Origin: Alphaproteobacteria bacterium
GTDB taxonomy: Bacteria > Pseudomonadota > Alphaproteobacteria > SMXQ01
Assembly (NCBI GenBank): GCA_029863585.1
Contig: JAOTVC010000004.1
Coordinates: forward strand, 1-48,670
DNA length: 48,670 nucleotides
Reading direction: 5' to 3'
Part shown: piece after piece, positions 39,247 to 46,839 of the stretch
Layout: each line of letters starts with the position of its first letter
Position numbering within the stretch: position 1 is the first letter of the stretch
Translations under genes and position numbers: made by a program
The notes under the pieces: generated by a model
Told to the model about the DNA's origin: nothing
Seen by the model: only the letters and a program-made list of their open reading frames with translations
The model's database searches: none

Positions 39247-40347
39247 TCAGACGTTGAACTTGAATTCGATCACGTCGGCTTCGCGGACGACGTAGTCCTT
39301 GCCTTCGGTGCGCAGCTTGCCCGCCGCCTTGGCCTTCTGTTCGCCGCCCGCCGCGACGTAATCGTCATAGGCGATGGTGTCGGCGGCGATGAAGCCGCGT
39401 TCGAAATCGGTGTGGATGCGTCCCGCCGCCTGGGGCGCGCGGGTCCCCGCCGGGATCGTCCAGGCGCGGCTTTCCTTGGGTCCGGCGGTGAAGTAGGTGA
39501 TCAGGCCAAGGAGGCGATAGCCCTCGCGGATCAGCCGGTTCAGGCCGGGCTCCTCGAGCCCGAGATCGGCCAGGAATTCGGCGCGCTCTTCCGCGTCCGA
39601 GAGCTGCGCCACTTCGGCCTCGATGGCGGCGGAGATGATCACCATGCCCGCTCCCTGGGCTTCCGCCATCGCGGCGACCGCCCGGGTATGGGCGTTACCG
39701 TCCTTGGCCGCGCCCTCATCGACGTTGCAGACGTAGAGCACCGGCTTGGCGCTGAGCAGTTGCAGCGCCCGGAAGGCGCGGCGTTCATCGTCGGCGATCG
39801 CGAGGGTGCGGGCCGGCTTGCCCGCCTGCAGCGCGGCGATGGCGCGCTGGCACAGCGCCAGGGATTGGGCGGCCTCCTTGTCGCCGCCGCGCGCCCGCTT
39901 GGTCAGCCCGTCGACGCGTTTCTCAAGGCTCTCGAGATCGGCCAGCATCAGCTCGGTTTCAACCACCTCGGCGTCGGCCACCGGGTCGATGCGGCCCGCG
40001 ACATGGGTGATGTCGTCGTCTTCGAAACAGCGCAACACGTGGAGGATGGCGTCGACTTCCCGGATATGGCCGAGGAACTGGTTGCCGAGCCCCTCGCCGC
40101 GGCTGGCCCCGGCCACCAGGCCGGCGATGTCGACGAACTCGAGCTGGGCCGGCACCAGGCGCGCGGAATGGGCGAGCTCGCCCAGCTTGTCGAGCCGCGC
40201 ATCGGGCACCGTGACCTGGCCGGTGTTGGGCTCGATGGTGCAGAACGGGTAGTTGGCCGCGTCCGCCGCCGCCGTCGCCGTCAACGCGTTGAACAGGGTG
40301 GACTTGCCGACATTGGGCAGCCCGATGATGCCGCAGTTGAAGCCCAT
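39247..40347 (-). CDS. ychF: Ribosome-binding ATPase/GTPase YchF
   Basis: 366 residues, the usual length. The P-loop is GLPNVGKSTLFNALT near residues 8-22, followed by YPFCTIEPNTG (switch area) and DIAGLVAGASRGEGLGNQFL (G3). The G4 position reads NVDE, the NxxE form that gives Obg-family YchF its ATP preference. The C-terminal TGS-like domain ends YVVREADVIEFKFNV. It binds ribosomes and takes part in stress and translation control. Its ATG shares one base with the pth stop (TGATG), so it is coupled to pth, a very common bacterial pair. Confidence 0.97.
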   Translation of the reverse strand: MGFNCGIIGLPNVGKSTLFNALTATAAADAANYPFCTIEPNTGQVTVPDARLDKLGELAHSARLVPAQLEFVDIAGLVAGASRGEGLGNQFLGHIREVDAILHVLRCFEDDDITHVAGRIDPVADAEVVETELMLADLESLEKRVDGLTKRARGGDKEAAQSLALCQRAIAALQAGKPARTLAIADDERRAFRALQLLSAKPVLYVCNVDEGAAKDGNAHTRAVAAMAEAQGAGMVIISAAIEAEVAQLSDAEERAEFLADLGLEEPGLNRLIREGYRLLGLITYFTAGPKESRAWTIPAGTRAPQAAGRIHTDFERGFIAADTIAYDDYVAAGGEQKAKAAGKLRTEGKDYVVREADVIEFKFNV

Positions 40348-40991
40348 CAGCCGCCGTCTCGCTCCGGCGGTGCCGCCTTGCCGTCCGCAGCCTTGGCGGG
40401 TTCGGTCTTGGCGGCGGGTTTTTCCGGGGCCAGGATGCGGCCAAGTTCATTGGTGAAGCCCGGCCCGTCGCCCGCCGCGAGCCGGGGCGCGGCCGCGGCG
40501 ACGGCGTCGATCAGCGGTTCCACCCAGGCCATCTCGGCCTTGGAAAAATCGTCCAGCACATGGCCCGACACCCTGTCCTTCAGCCCGGGATGGCCGACCC
40601 CGATACGGACCCGGGCGAAATCGGCGCCGATCTGGGCGGCAACGTCACGGATGCCGTTATGCCCGGCATGGCCGCCGCCGACCTTGAAGCGCACCTTCTC
40701 CGGCGCCAGGTCGATCTCGTCATGGATCACGGTGACGTCCCCGGGTTCGAGCTTATAGAAGCGCACCGCGGCGCCGACCGATCGTCCGGAATGGTTCATG
40801 AAGGTCTCGGGCTTGAGCGCCAGGACCTTGACGCCCGCCAGCGTCCCTTCGGCGCATTGCGCCTCGAACCGCTTCCGCCAGGGGCCGAAGCCATGGCGCC
40901 GGACGATCTCGTCCAGCGCCATGAAGCCGATATTGTGGCGGTTGCGGGCGTATTTGGCGCCGGGATTGCCGAGCCCCACCAAGAGGTGCAT
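40347..40991 (-). CDS. pth: Peptidyl-tRNA hydrolase
   Basis: 214 residues from the ATG at 40991; a TTG two codons earlier is less likely. Catalytic residues are visible: Asn in LVGLGNPGAKYARNRHNIGF (with His20 region), LALKPETFMNHSG, IHDEIDLAPEKVRFKVGGGHAGHNGIRD. The Asn, His and Asp of the active site are all kept. It frees peptides from peptidyl-tRNA dropped by the ribosome. The C-terminal ~30 residues are a Lys/Ala/Pro-rich tail not found in short Pth proteins. It lies between rplY and ychF in the operon. Confidence 0.97.
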   Translation of the reverse strand: MHLLVGLGNPGAKYARNRHNIGFMALDEIVRRHGFGPWRKRFEAQCAEGTLAGVKVLALKPETFMNHSGRSVGAAVRFYKLEPGDVTVIHDEIDLAPEKVRFKVGGGHAGHNGIRDVAAQIGADFARVRIGVGHPGLKDRVSGHVLDDFSKAEMAWVEPLIDAVAAAAPRLAAGDGPGFTNELGRILAPEKPAAKTEPAKAADGKAAPPERDGG

Positions 40992-41018
40992 GACCAATCG
41001 CCCCGGGACCGGGGGGCG

Positions 41019-41729
41019 TTAAGATCCGTCCCCGTCGCCCTTGTCTTCTTCGGTGCCTTCGCCCTCTTCGGTGCCCTCGCCCTCTTCGGCACGCTCGACT
41101 TCGCCCTCTGCGCCTTCCTCGGCCTCGGCCTCGGCCTCGGCTTCGAGCGCCTCGTCACGGACCACGGTCGGGGCCGCGATGGTGGCCACGGTGAAGTCGC
41201 GGTCGGCGATGGTGGGCACCACGCCGTCGGGCAGATGGATGTCGCTGATATGGATGCTGTCGCCGATATCGAGGGTGAGGAGGTCGGCGGACAGGGCGTG
41301 AGGCATGGCGTCGGCGCGGCAGTCGACTTCGACCTCGTGGCGGACGATGTTGAGCACGCCGCCGCGCTTGAGGCCCGGGCAATCCTCTTCGTTCTCGAAC
41401 AGCACGGGCACCGCCACGGTGATCCGCGTGTTCTCCGACACCCTGAGGAAGTCTACATGCAAGGGCTGGTCGGTCACCGGATGGAACTGCACGTCACGCG
41501 CCAGCACACGGTGCGCGGTGCCGTCCATGTCGATGTCGGTGAGGGTATTGAAGAACCCGGTCCGCCCCAGTTCCCGGCGCAGGCCCTTGGGCTCCAAAGA
41601 GATGGTGAGGGGAGCTTCCTTGCCGCCATAAATGACGGCGGGGATGAATCCTTCGCGGCGGACGGCCCGGGCGGCCCCCTTCCCAGCCCGGTCTCTGGCC
41701 CGCGCGGACAGTGTAATCACGTCGGCCAT
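41019..41729 (-). CDS. rplY: 50S ribosomal protein L25 / general stress protein Ctc
   Basis: 236 residues. The N-terminal L25 domain starts VITLSARARDRAGKGAARAVRREGFIPAVIYGGKE, binding 5S rRNA. The TL5/Ctc-type beta domain follows (HVDFLRVSENTRITVAVPVLFENEEDCPG...VEVDCRADAMPHALSADL). The last ~40 residues are Glu/Gly/Ala-rich and strongly acidic, made by 6- and 18-base tandem repeats. This long Ctc form is usual in alphaproteobacteria. It follows prs after 110 bases and precedes pth. Confidence 0.96.
   Translation of the reverse strand: MADVITLSARARDRAGKGAARAVRREGFIPAVIYGGKEAPLTISLEPKGLRRELGRTGFFNTLTDIDMDGTAHRVLARDVQFHPVTDQPLHVDFLRVSENTRITVAVPVLFENEEDCPGLKRGGVLNIVRHEVEVDCRADAMPHALSADLLTLDIGDSIHISDIHLPDGVVPTIADRDFTVATIAAPTVVRDEALEAEAEAEAEEGAEGEVERAEEGEGTEEGEGTEEDKGDGDGS
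41049..41141. repeat. Tandem repeats encoding the acidic tail of L25
   Basis: Three imperfect 18-base units (41049-41066, 41067-41084, 41085-41102) beginning TTCGG, and four exact 6-base CTCGGC units (41118-41141). They lie in frame in rplY and encode Glu/Gly- and Ala/Glu-rich stretches, so unit number can change without a frameshift. Confidence 0.8.
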
Positions 41730-41750
41730 AGGTCAAATCTCCTGGTTCTG

Positions 41751-41776
41751 GCGCCGGCCTCCAGGGGTGCCGGCGC
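41751..41776 (-). promoter_or_regulatory. Hairpin in the rplY leader
   Basis: GCGCCGGC (41751-41758) pairs with GCCGGCGC (41769-41776) around a 10-base loop. On the minus strand it lies between the prs stop and the rplY start, 22 bases before the rplY ATG, just ahead of its AGGAG site. No T-run follows. It may be an RNA stability or autoregulatory element. Confidence 0.45.
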
Positions 41777-41839
41777 GTTTGCGCGGGTTCCTATACGGCA
41801 AAATGGCCGCTTTGAACAGTCCGGAATGCGGGCCGAAGC

Positions 41840-42772
41840 CTAGTCGAACAGGCTGGAAACGGAGCTTTCGGTGCTGATCCGGTCTATCGCCTGCGCCATC
41901 AGCGGGGCGATGGTGAGCTGTTCGATGGTGTTGGACAGGCGCACCGCCTCGGTCGCCTGGATCGAATCGGTCACCACCAGCTTTTCGAGCGGCGAGGCAG
42001 ACACCCGGCCCACCGCGTCGCCCGACAGCACCCCATGGGTGACATAGGCCGAGACGCTCTTGGCTCCGGCCGCGGCCAGGGCCTCGGCCGCGTTGCACAG
42101 CGTGCCCGCGGAATCGACGATATCGTCGATCATGATGCAGCGCCGGTTCTTGACCTCGCCGATGATGTTCATCACCTCGGAAACCCCCGCCCGTTCGCGG
42201 CGCTTGTCGATGATGGCGAGGTCGGCGTCGAGCCGGCGCGCCATGCCGCGGGCGCGCAACACGCCGCCCACGTCGGGCGAGACCACGGTGATCTCGTCGC
42301 CGTTGTAACGCGACTTGATGTCCTTGCAGAACACCGGCTCGGCATAGAGATTATCGACCGGAATGTCGAAGAAGCCTTGGATCTGGCCGGCGTGGAGGTC
42401 CATGGTCAGCACCCGGTCGGCACCGGCGGTGGTGATCAGGTTGGCCACCAGCTTGGCCGAGATCGGCGCCCGGGCCGCGGTCTTGCGGTCCTGACGGGCA
42501 TAGCCGAAATAGGGGATCACCGCGGTGATGCGCCGGGCGGAACCGCGCTTCAGCGCGTCCAGGGTGATCAAAAGCTCCATCAGGTTGTCGTTGGTCGGAA
42601 ACGACGTCGACTGGATCACGAAGACGTCTTCGCCGCGGACGTTTTCCAGGATCTCGACATAGACCTCCATGTCGGAGAAGCGTTTCACGTCCGCCTGCGT
42701 CAGGCGCATTCGCAGGCAAGCGCCCATCGCCTCAGCAAGCGGCCGGTTCGAATTGCACGAAATTATCTTCAT
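41840..42772 (-). CDS. prs: Ribose-phosphate pyrophosphokinase (PRPP synthetase)
   Basis: 310 residues, class I length. Motifs are [47 protein letters not shown] (ATP and regulatory region), VVSPDVGG, and the PRPP loop [23 protein letters not shown]. It makes PRPP from ribose 5-phosphate and ATP for nucleotide, His and Trp synthesis. The protein starts [15 protein letters not shown]. It is followed by rplY on the same strand, the usual alphaproteobacterial arrangement. Confidence 0.97.
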   Translation of the reverse strand: MKIISCNSNRPLAEAMGACLRMRLTQADVKRFSDMEVYVEILENVRGEDVFVIQSTSFPTNDNLMELLITLDALKRGSARRITAVIPYFGYARQDRKTAARAPISAKLVANLITTAGADRVLTMDLHAGQIQGFFDIPVDNLYAEPVFCKDIKSRYNGDEITVVSPDVGGVLRARGMARRLDADLAIIDKRRERAGVSEVMNIIGEVKNRRCIMIDDIVDSAGTLCNAAEALAAAGAKSVSAYVTHGVLSGDAVGRVSASPLEKLVVTDSIQATEAVRLSNTIEQLTIAPLMAQAIDRISTESSVSSLFD

Positions 42773-42899
42773 TATCTGCCTAGACCCCGCTGACCGGGTA
42801 TCGCGCTAAATGGTTCTGGACCAGGGTTCCCGGTAGCCCGGCATTATCCCCCCGCCGGGCGCGCGCACTCTACCAGCGGGACCGGGCGGAGGCAACGCC

Positions 42900-43772
42900 C
42901 TAGGGGCCGGATTTGCCCATTCCGCGGCGGAGGATCCTGGCGATGCCCGGGGCGGCGGCGCGGGCCGCCAACGCGGCGGTGACGCCCCAGGATCGCTGCA
43001 GGCTTCCGGCCTCGACCGTGTTGGCCTGCTTGACGCTGCCCAGCATGCGGCCGGCCGGATCGGCGACCGTCCAGGCGATCTCGACCCGGTCGCCGCCCTC
43101 CGGCGACCGGCCCACCTTCACGGTGCCCGACACGACCACGGCGTCGGTGCCGCTTTCGCGGGATTCCGTGACCGGGAAGCCCAGCTTGCGGAGTTCGAAC
43201 GCCAGCGAACGGCGGAGACTGACGCGCCCGTCGCCGGGCGCGCCGGTGATATCCCGGACCGCGACCGGCCGCAGCGGGGGCGATACGCGGCGTTTCGGGT
43301 CGGCGATCGCCGGTGCGATCCCGGCCACCGCGTCGCGGGCGAGGCGGCGCAGCAGCGGCCGTGACCCGGCCAGCCAATCGGCGCGCGCGACCAGGTGCTC
43401 CTGGTGGTGGAGCCCGGCCGCGCCGCCATTGGGTCCCAGCACCCGCCACAAGATCCCGACCCGGGCCTGGGACGGGGCGGGCCCCGGCCGGGTCACGGCG
43501 CGGCCCATCAGGGTATAGCCGCCGCTCGGTCCGGCGCCGGTCTGGGCGGCGATATCGTCGCGCCGGAACGCGGCGGCGATTTCCTCGGCAAAGGCGGCGC
43601 CATGGGGCATGCCGGCGACCGCGCGCACCTTGATCCCGGCCCGCGCCTGGGGCGCCACCAGCGGATTGTCGACCTTGCCTTCGTGGGAGAAAGGCTGGGG
43701 CAGCGCGCCGCAGGCGGCGGCGAAAAGGCAGGCGGCCACGGCCGCCGCCCGGACCGTTCCCCCCCGGGACAT
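42900..43772 (-). CDS. Putative outer-membrane or periplasmic lipoprotein of unknown function
   Basis: 290 residues from the ATG at 43772; an in-frame start at 43796 would give a longer n-region. The signal is VRAAAVAACLFAAAC, with a lipobox and Cys near residue 21. There is no Asp at +2, so an outer-membrane destination is possible. The rest contains no enzyme motif I recognise. A segment VVVSGTVKVGRS...VEIAWTVADPAGRMLGSVKQAN looks like a small beta domain, and Pro/Arg-rich stretches are common. It lies between pgeF and prs, near the lipid-modifying gene lgt. Confidence 0.75.
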   Translation of the reverse strand: MSRGGTVRAAAVAACLFAAACGALPQPFSHEGKVDNPLVAPQARAGIKVRAVAGMPHGAAFAEEIAAAFRRDDIAAQTGAGPSGGYTLMGRAVTRPGPAPSQARVGILWRVLGPNGGAAGLHHQEHLVARADWLAGSRPLLRRLARDAVAGIAPAIADPKRRVSPPLRPVAVRDITGAPGDGRVSLRRSLAFELRKLGFPVTESRESGTDAVVVSGTVKVGRSPEGGDRVEIAWTVADPAGRMLGSVKQANTVEAGSLQRSWGVTAALAARAAAPGIARILRRGMGKSGP

Positions 43773-43782
43773 GCGCCACAAC

Positions 43783-43851
43783 CTAGATGAGGACACAGCT
43801 CACCATCAACCCGAGGATCAAGGCGATGAGGAAATAAGCGAGATGCGGCAT
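43783..43851 (-). CDS. Possible 22-residue single-span membrane peptide
   Basis: An ATG-to-TAG frame starts 3 bases after the pgeF stop and ends 10 bases before the lipoprotein start. The product is 22 residues, MPHLAYFLIALILGLMVSCV and two more, almost all hydrophobic, as in known small membrane proteins. No strong ribosome binding site precedes it, so expression would depend on coupling to pgeF. It is too short for statistics; real translation is a guess. Confidence 0.35.
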   Translation of the reverse strand: MPHLAYFLIALILGLMVSCVLI

Positions 43852-43854
43852 GGA

Positions 43855-44652
43855 TCAGCCCGTCAGTGCTATCACCGAAATCTGGCGCCCGTAATCGGGC
43901 TCGCCGTTGAGCACCGACCGGCGGTAGCTGAAGAACCGGTCGGCCTCGGCGCAGGTATCTTCGCGGGGCGGCGTCACCCGACCGAGGCCGGCCTGGGCCA
44001 TGCGGGCGGCGACGTATCCGCCGAGATCGAAAAGGTAATGCGCGGGCCGTGGCGCTGCACGGAAAAAAACCTCGTTGGCGGGGCTGTCGGCGAGGAAGGG
44101 GGCGGGAAATTCGGGCCCGACCTCGTAGGAAGCTGCGCCGATGCACGGCCCGATCGCCGCATCGATGCGCCCGCGCCGGGCGCCGAGCTCCTCCATTGCC
44201 GCCACCACCGCCTCGATCACGCCGGTGAGCGCGCCGCGCCAGCCCGCGTGGGCGGCGCCGACCACGCCGGCTTCACCGTCGGCCAGCAGGATCGGCGCGC
44301 AATCGGCCGTCAGAATGCCGAGCCCCAGGCCCGGAACCCGCGTCACCAACCCGTCCGCCTTGGGCGCCGCGCTCTGTTGCCACGCCGCCTCGACCACCGT
44401 CGCTTGCGCCGAATGGCATTGATAGGCGGTGACGATGCGCCCCGGTTCGAGGCCCAGGGCGGCGGCGGCCCGGTCGCGGTTGGCGGCGACGCGGGCGCCG
44501 TCGTCGTTCGAACCCGGCCCGGCGTTGAGGGATGCGTAAAGCCCGCCTGAGGTGCCGCCCTGGCGGGTGAAAAAGCCGTGGGTGACGCCGGGGACGCGGG
44601 TGAGGGCGTCGGCCCGCAGCCGGGGCGGCGCGGTGTCGGAGGGTTCGGTCAT
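43855..44652 (-). CDS. pgeF: Peptidoglycan editing factor PgeF (polyphenol oxidase/YfiH family)
   Basis: 265 residues. Family motifs are THGFFTRQGGTSGGLYASLNAG near residue 24, the YQCHSAQATVVE segment (metal His), ADCAPILLADG (Cys) and GAAHAGWRGALTGVIEA (His), then IGPCIGAASYEVG. The three metal ligands are all present. PgeF removes wrongly placed L-serine from peptidoglycan precursors, and earlier work reported laccase and purine-phosphorylase activities. Its start overlaps the methyltransferase stop by four bases. Confidence 0.95.
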   Translation of the reverse strand: MTEPSDTAPPRLRADALTRVPGVTHGFFTRQGGTSGGLYASLNAGPGSNDDGARVAANRDRAAAALGLEPGRIVTAYQCHSAQATVVEAAWQQSAAPKADGLVTRVPGLGLGILTADCAPILLADGEAGVVGAAHAGWRGALTGVIEAVVAAMEELGARRGRIDAAIGPCIGAASYEVGPEFPAPFLADSPANEVFFRAAPRPAHYLFDLGGYVAARMAQAGLGRVTPPREDTCAEADRFFSYRRSVLNGEPDYGRQISVIALTG

Positions 44653-45752
44653 GGCGCGGCGTTTCCAGGTGGCTCGAACCCGGGGGGCACACCAGCGCCA
44701 GGCGAGGTCAGCGCCATCGCCTTGAACAGCGTCCCCATCTCTTCCGGGGACACCAGGCGCCGCAAATCCGCGTCGATACCGCGCGCGGCCTCGGGTTCGG
44801 CTCCGGCGGCCAGGCGCTCGGCCCGGGCTTGGATACCGAGCGCGAGCAGAAACCGGCCCTGTCCGATGGGCCCGTGGACCGCGGCGCCGCCGGCCCGCGC
44901 CGCCGTGGCCAGGGCGTCGAAATCGACATGGGCGGTGAGGTCGGCGCCGCCCGGATGGGCCAGGGGATCGGTGTATTCGTGTCCTCGCACCGCTTGCAGG
45001 GTTTCACCCAATGCGCTCCGTCCATGGCCGTAATCGATGATCAGGACCGCCGTCGGCGCCGCCGCCGCGCGGGTGGCCAGCCCACCGACGATCGATCGGG
45101 CGGCAGGGCAGAGTTCGAAGACGGCACCTTGGGGCACCGGGTGCCCGAGCCCGTCGGGCGGCTGGAACGGGCCGGCCAGGGGGCCGTCGGTGAAGGCGAA
45201 GGCGGGCCCGGAACCGGGACCGAGGGCGACCCGGCGCTCGCTCCAGCCCGGCCCAGTGGCGACCAGTTGGCGGATCGGCAGGGCGTCGAAGAATTCGTTG
45301 GCGATGACGATCATCGGCCCGGGCGGAAGGTCCGCGACGTCGGCGTGCACCGTTGGGCCGTAGGCTGCCAGCGCTTCCTTCTGGTGCTCGGTGAGGACCG
45401 GGCTGGTCTCGACCAGGTGCAGGCGCAGCGCCTTGACGAATTCCGGCCGGATGCTTGCGGCCCGCAGGGCATCGGCCATCAACGTGCCCCGGCCCGGGCC
45501 CAGTTCCGCAAGGACGACGGGATCGGGGGCGCCGAGCCGTTCCCACATCACCACGGCCCACAGGCCCAGCAACTCGCCGAACATCTGGCTGACCTCGGGT
45601 GCGGTGATGAAATCGCCTTGCCGGCCGAGGGGATCGCGGGTCCGGTAATAACCGTGCGCGGGATGGGCGAGCGCCAGTTCCATGAACCGGCCCACCGGGA
45701 TGGGGCCGGACTCTTCGATCTCCTCGGCGATGACCCGGGCCAGCGCGTTCAT
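44649..45752 (-). CDS. SAM-dependent methyltransferase, MidA/NDUFAF7 family
   Basis: 367 residues from the ATG at 45752, which overlaps the lgt stop (ATGA). The open frame continues far upstream inside lgt, but the protein starts MNALARVIAEEIEESGPIPVGRFMELAL, typical of the family. SAM-binding motifs are QGDFITAPEVSQMFGELLG and LAELGPGRGTLMADALRA, followed by VIANEFFDALPIRQ. The mitochondrial relative methylates a complex I subunit; the bacterial substrate is unknown. It is coupled to lgt and pgeF. Confidence 0.94.
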   Translation of the reverse strand: MNALARVIAEEIEESGPIPVGRFMELALAHPAHGYYRTRDPLGRQGDFITAPEVSQMFGELLGLWAVVMWERLGAPDPVVLAELGPGRGTLMADALRAASIRPEFVKALRLHLVETSPVLTEHQKEALAAYGPTVHADVADLPPGPMIVIANEFFDALPIRQLVATGPGWSERRVALGPGSGPAFAFTDGPLAGPFQPPDGLGHPVPQGAVFELCPAARSIVGGLATRAAAAPTAVLIIDYGHGRSALGETLQAVRGHEYTDPLAHPGGADLTAHVDFDALATAARAGGAAVHGPIGQGRFLLALGIQARAERLAAGAEPEAARGIDADLRRLVSPEEMGTLFKAMALTSPGAGVPPGFEPPGNAAP

Positions 45753-46585
45753 GTCCCTTTGGTCTTGGTTCGGCCCGCCAACGCCGCCCAAATCAGCGCT
45801 ACCCCCGCCGCGGCGACGGGGACCGACAGCCACTGACCCATGGTCGTGGTGCCCGAGAGGAACCCGATATGGGCGTCGGGCTGACGGAACAGTTCGGCGA
45901 CCGACCGGAAGAAACCGTAGCCTAACAGGAAGGCGCCGGTGATCAGGCCGGGCCGGCCCCGGGCATGGGCGAAGCGGGCCAGCGCCGCCAGGATGAGGAG
46001 CAGCAGAAGACCCTCCATCGCCGCTTCGTAGAGCTGGCTGGGATGGCGCGGCAGGCCGCTCTTGTCGGTCGGGAAGACGAAGGCCCAGGGGACATCGGTG
46101 GGCCGGCCGTAAAGCTCGCCGTTGATGAAATTGGCGATGCGTCCGAACAACAGGCCGATGGGGGCCACCAGGGAGCAAAGATCCCCCAGCGCCAGCGTCG
46201 GCACCTTCCGGCGCCGGGCAAACAGGATGACCGCGGCGACCACTCCGAGAAGCCCGCCGTGGAACGACATGCCGCCGGTCCAGACCTTGAAGATGTCGAT
46301 CGGATGGGCGGCGAAATGGGCGGCGTTGTAGAACAGCACATAGCCGAGGCGGCCGCCGAGAACGACCCCCAGGGTCGCCCAAAGCAGGAAGTCGTCCACC
46401 ATCGCCTTGGTCAGGACCGGGGCCATGCCGGGGGCGGGCGGGCGTTCGGCCAGGCGCGCCATGACCCACCAGCCGAGGAACAGCCCCGCCACATAGGATA
46501 ACGCATACCAACGGATGGCGACGGGTCCGAATGAGACGATCACCGGGTCGATATCGGGAAAGGCCAGGGCCAGGAATGGCGGCAT
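45749..46585 (-). CDS. lgt: Prolipoprotein diacylglyceryl transferase
   Basis: 278 residues with about seven membrane segments. The Lgt signature is GRIANFINGELYGRPTDVPW near residue 147, with the catalytic Arg and the conserved Asn. Other typical parts are IRWYALSYVAGLFLGWW near residue 25, GGRLGYVLFYN and GGMSFHGGLLGV. It transfers diacylglycerol from phosphatidylglycerol to the lipobox Cys of prolipoproteins in the inner membrane. It is the first gene of the minus-strand housekeeping run and is divergent from the TPR gene, with 254 bases between. Confidence 0.97.
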   Translation of the reverse strand: MPPFLALAFPDIDPVIVSFGPVAIRWYALSYVAGLFLGWWVMARLAERPPAPGMAPVLTKAMVDDFLLWATLGVVLGGRLGYVLFYNAAHFAAHPIDIFKVWTGGMSFHGGLLGVVAAVILFARRRKVPTLALGDLCSLVAPIGLLFGRIANFINGELYGRPTDVPWAFVFPTDKSGLPRHPSQLYEAAMEGLLLLLILAALARFAHARGRPGLITGAFLLGYGFFRSVAELFRQPDAHIGFLSGTTTMGQWLSVPVAAAGVALIWAALAGRTKTKGT

Positions 46586-46742
46586 GGAGTGGACCCGTTA
46601 AGGGGACGCTAACGCGCGGGAGGATAGAAGTGTGGGGCCGGCCCCGCAAGTCCGGCCCGAAAAATTGGTGCCGGAGGATTTGCGGCGCAAACCGGCAAGG
46701 ACCGCGGAATCGAGGCGAATTGGGGGAAACGGGGCAGAAAAT

Positions 46743-46771
46743 TTGGCAAGTCCGTTCTTTCTTCTTAAGTA
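46743..46771 (+). promoter_or_regulatory. AT-rich stretch with a weak promoter-like pair
   Basis: The 254-base divergent gap between lgt and the TPR gene (46586-46839) is GC-rich until about 46735, then AT-rich. TTGGCA (46743-46748) could be a -35 for the TPR gene, with TAAGTA 17 bases later; the -10 match is poor. Nothing else recognisable was seen in the gap. Confidence 0.25.
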
Positions 46772-46839
46772 AATAATCACTAACGTAACTCAAGGATGAC
46801 TTGTGAGACCCAGGGTCATCTGCTACTTGGTCGTATAAC

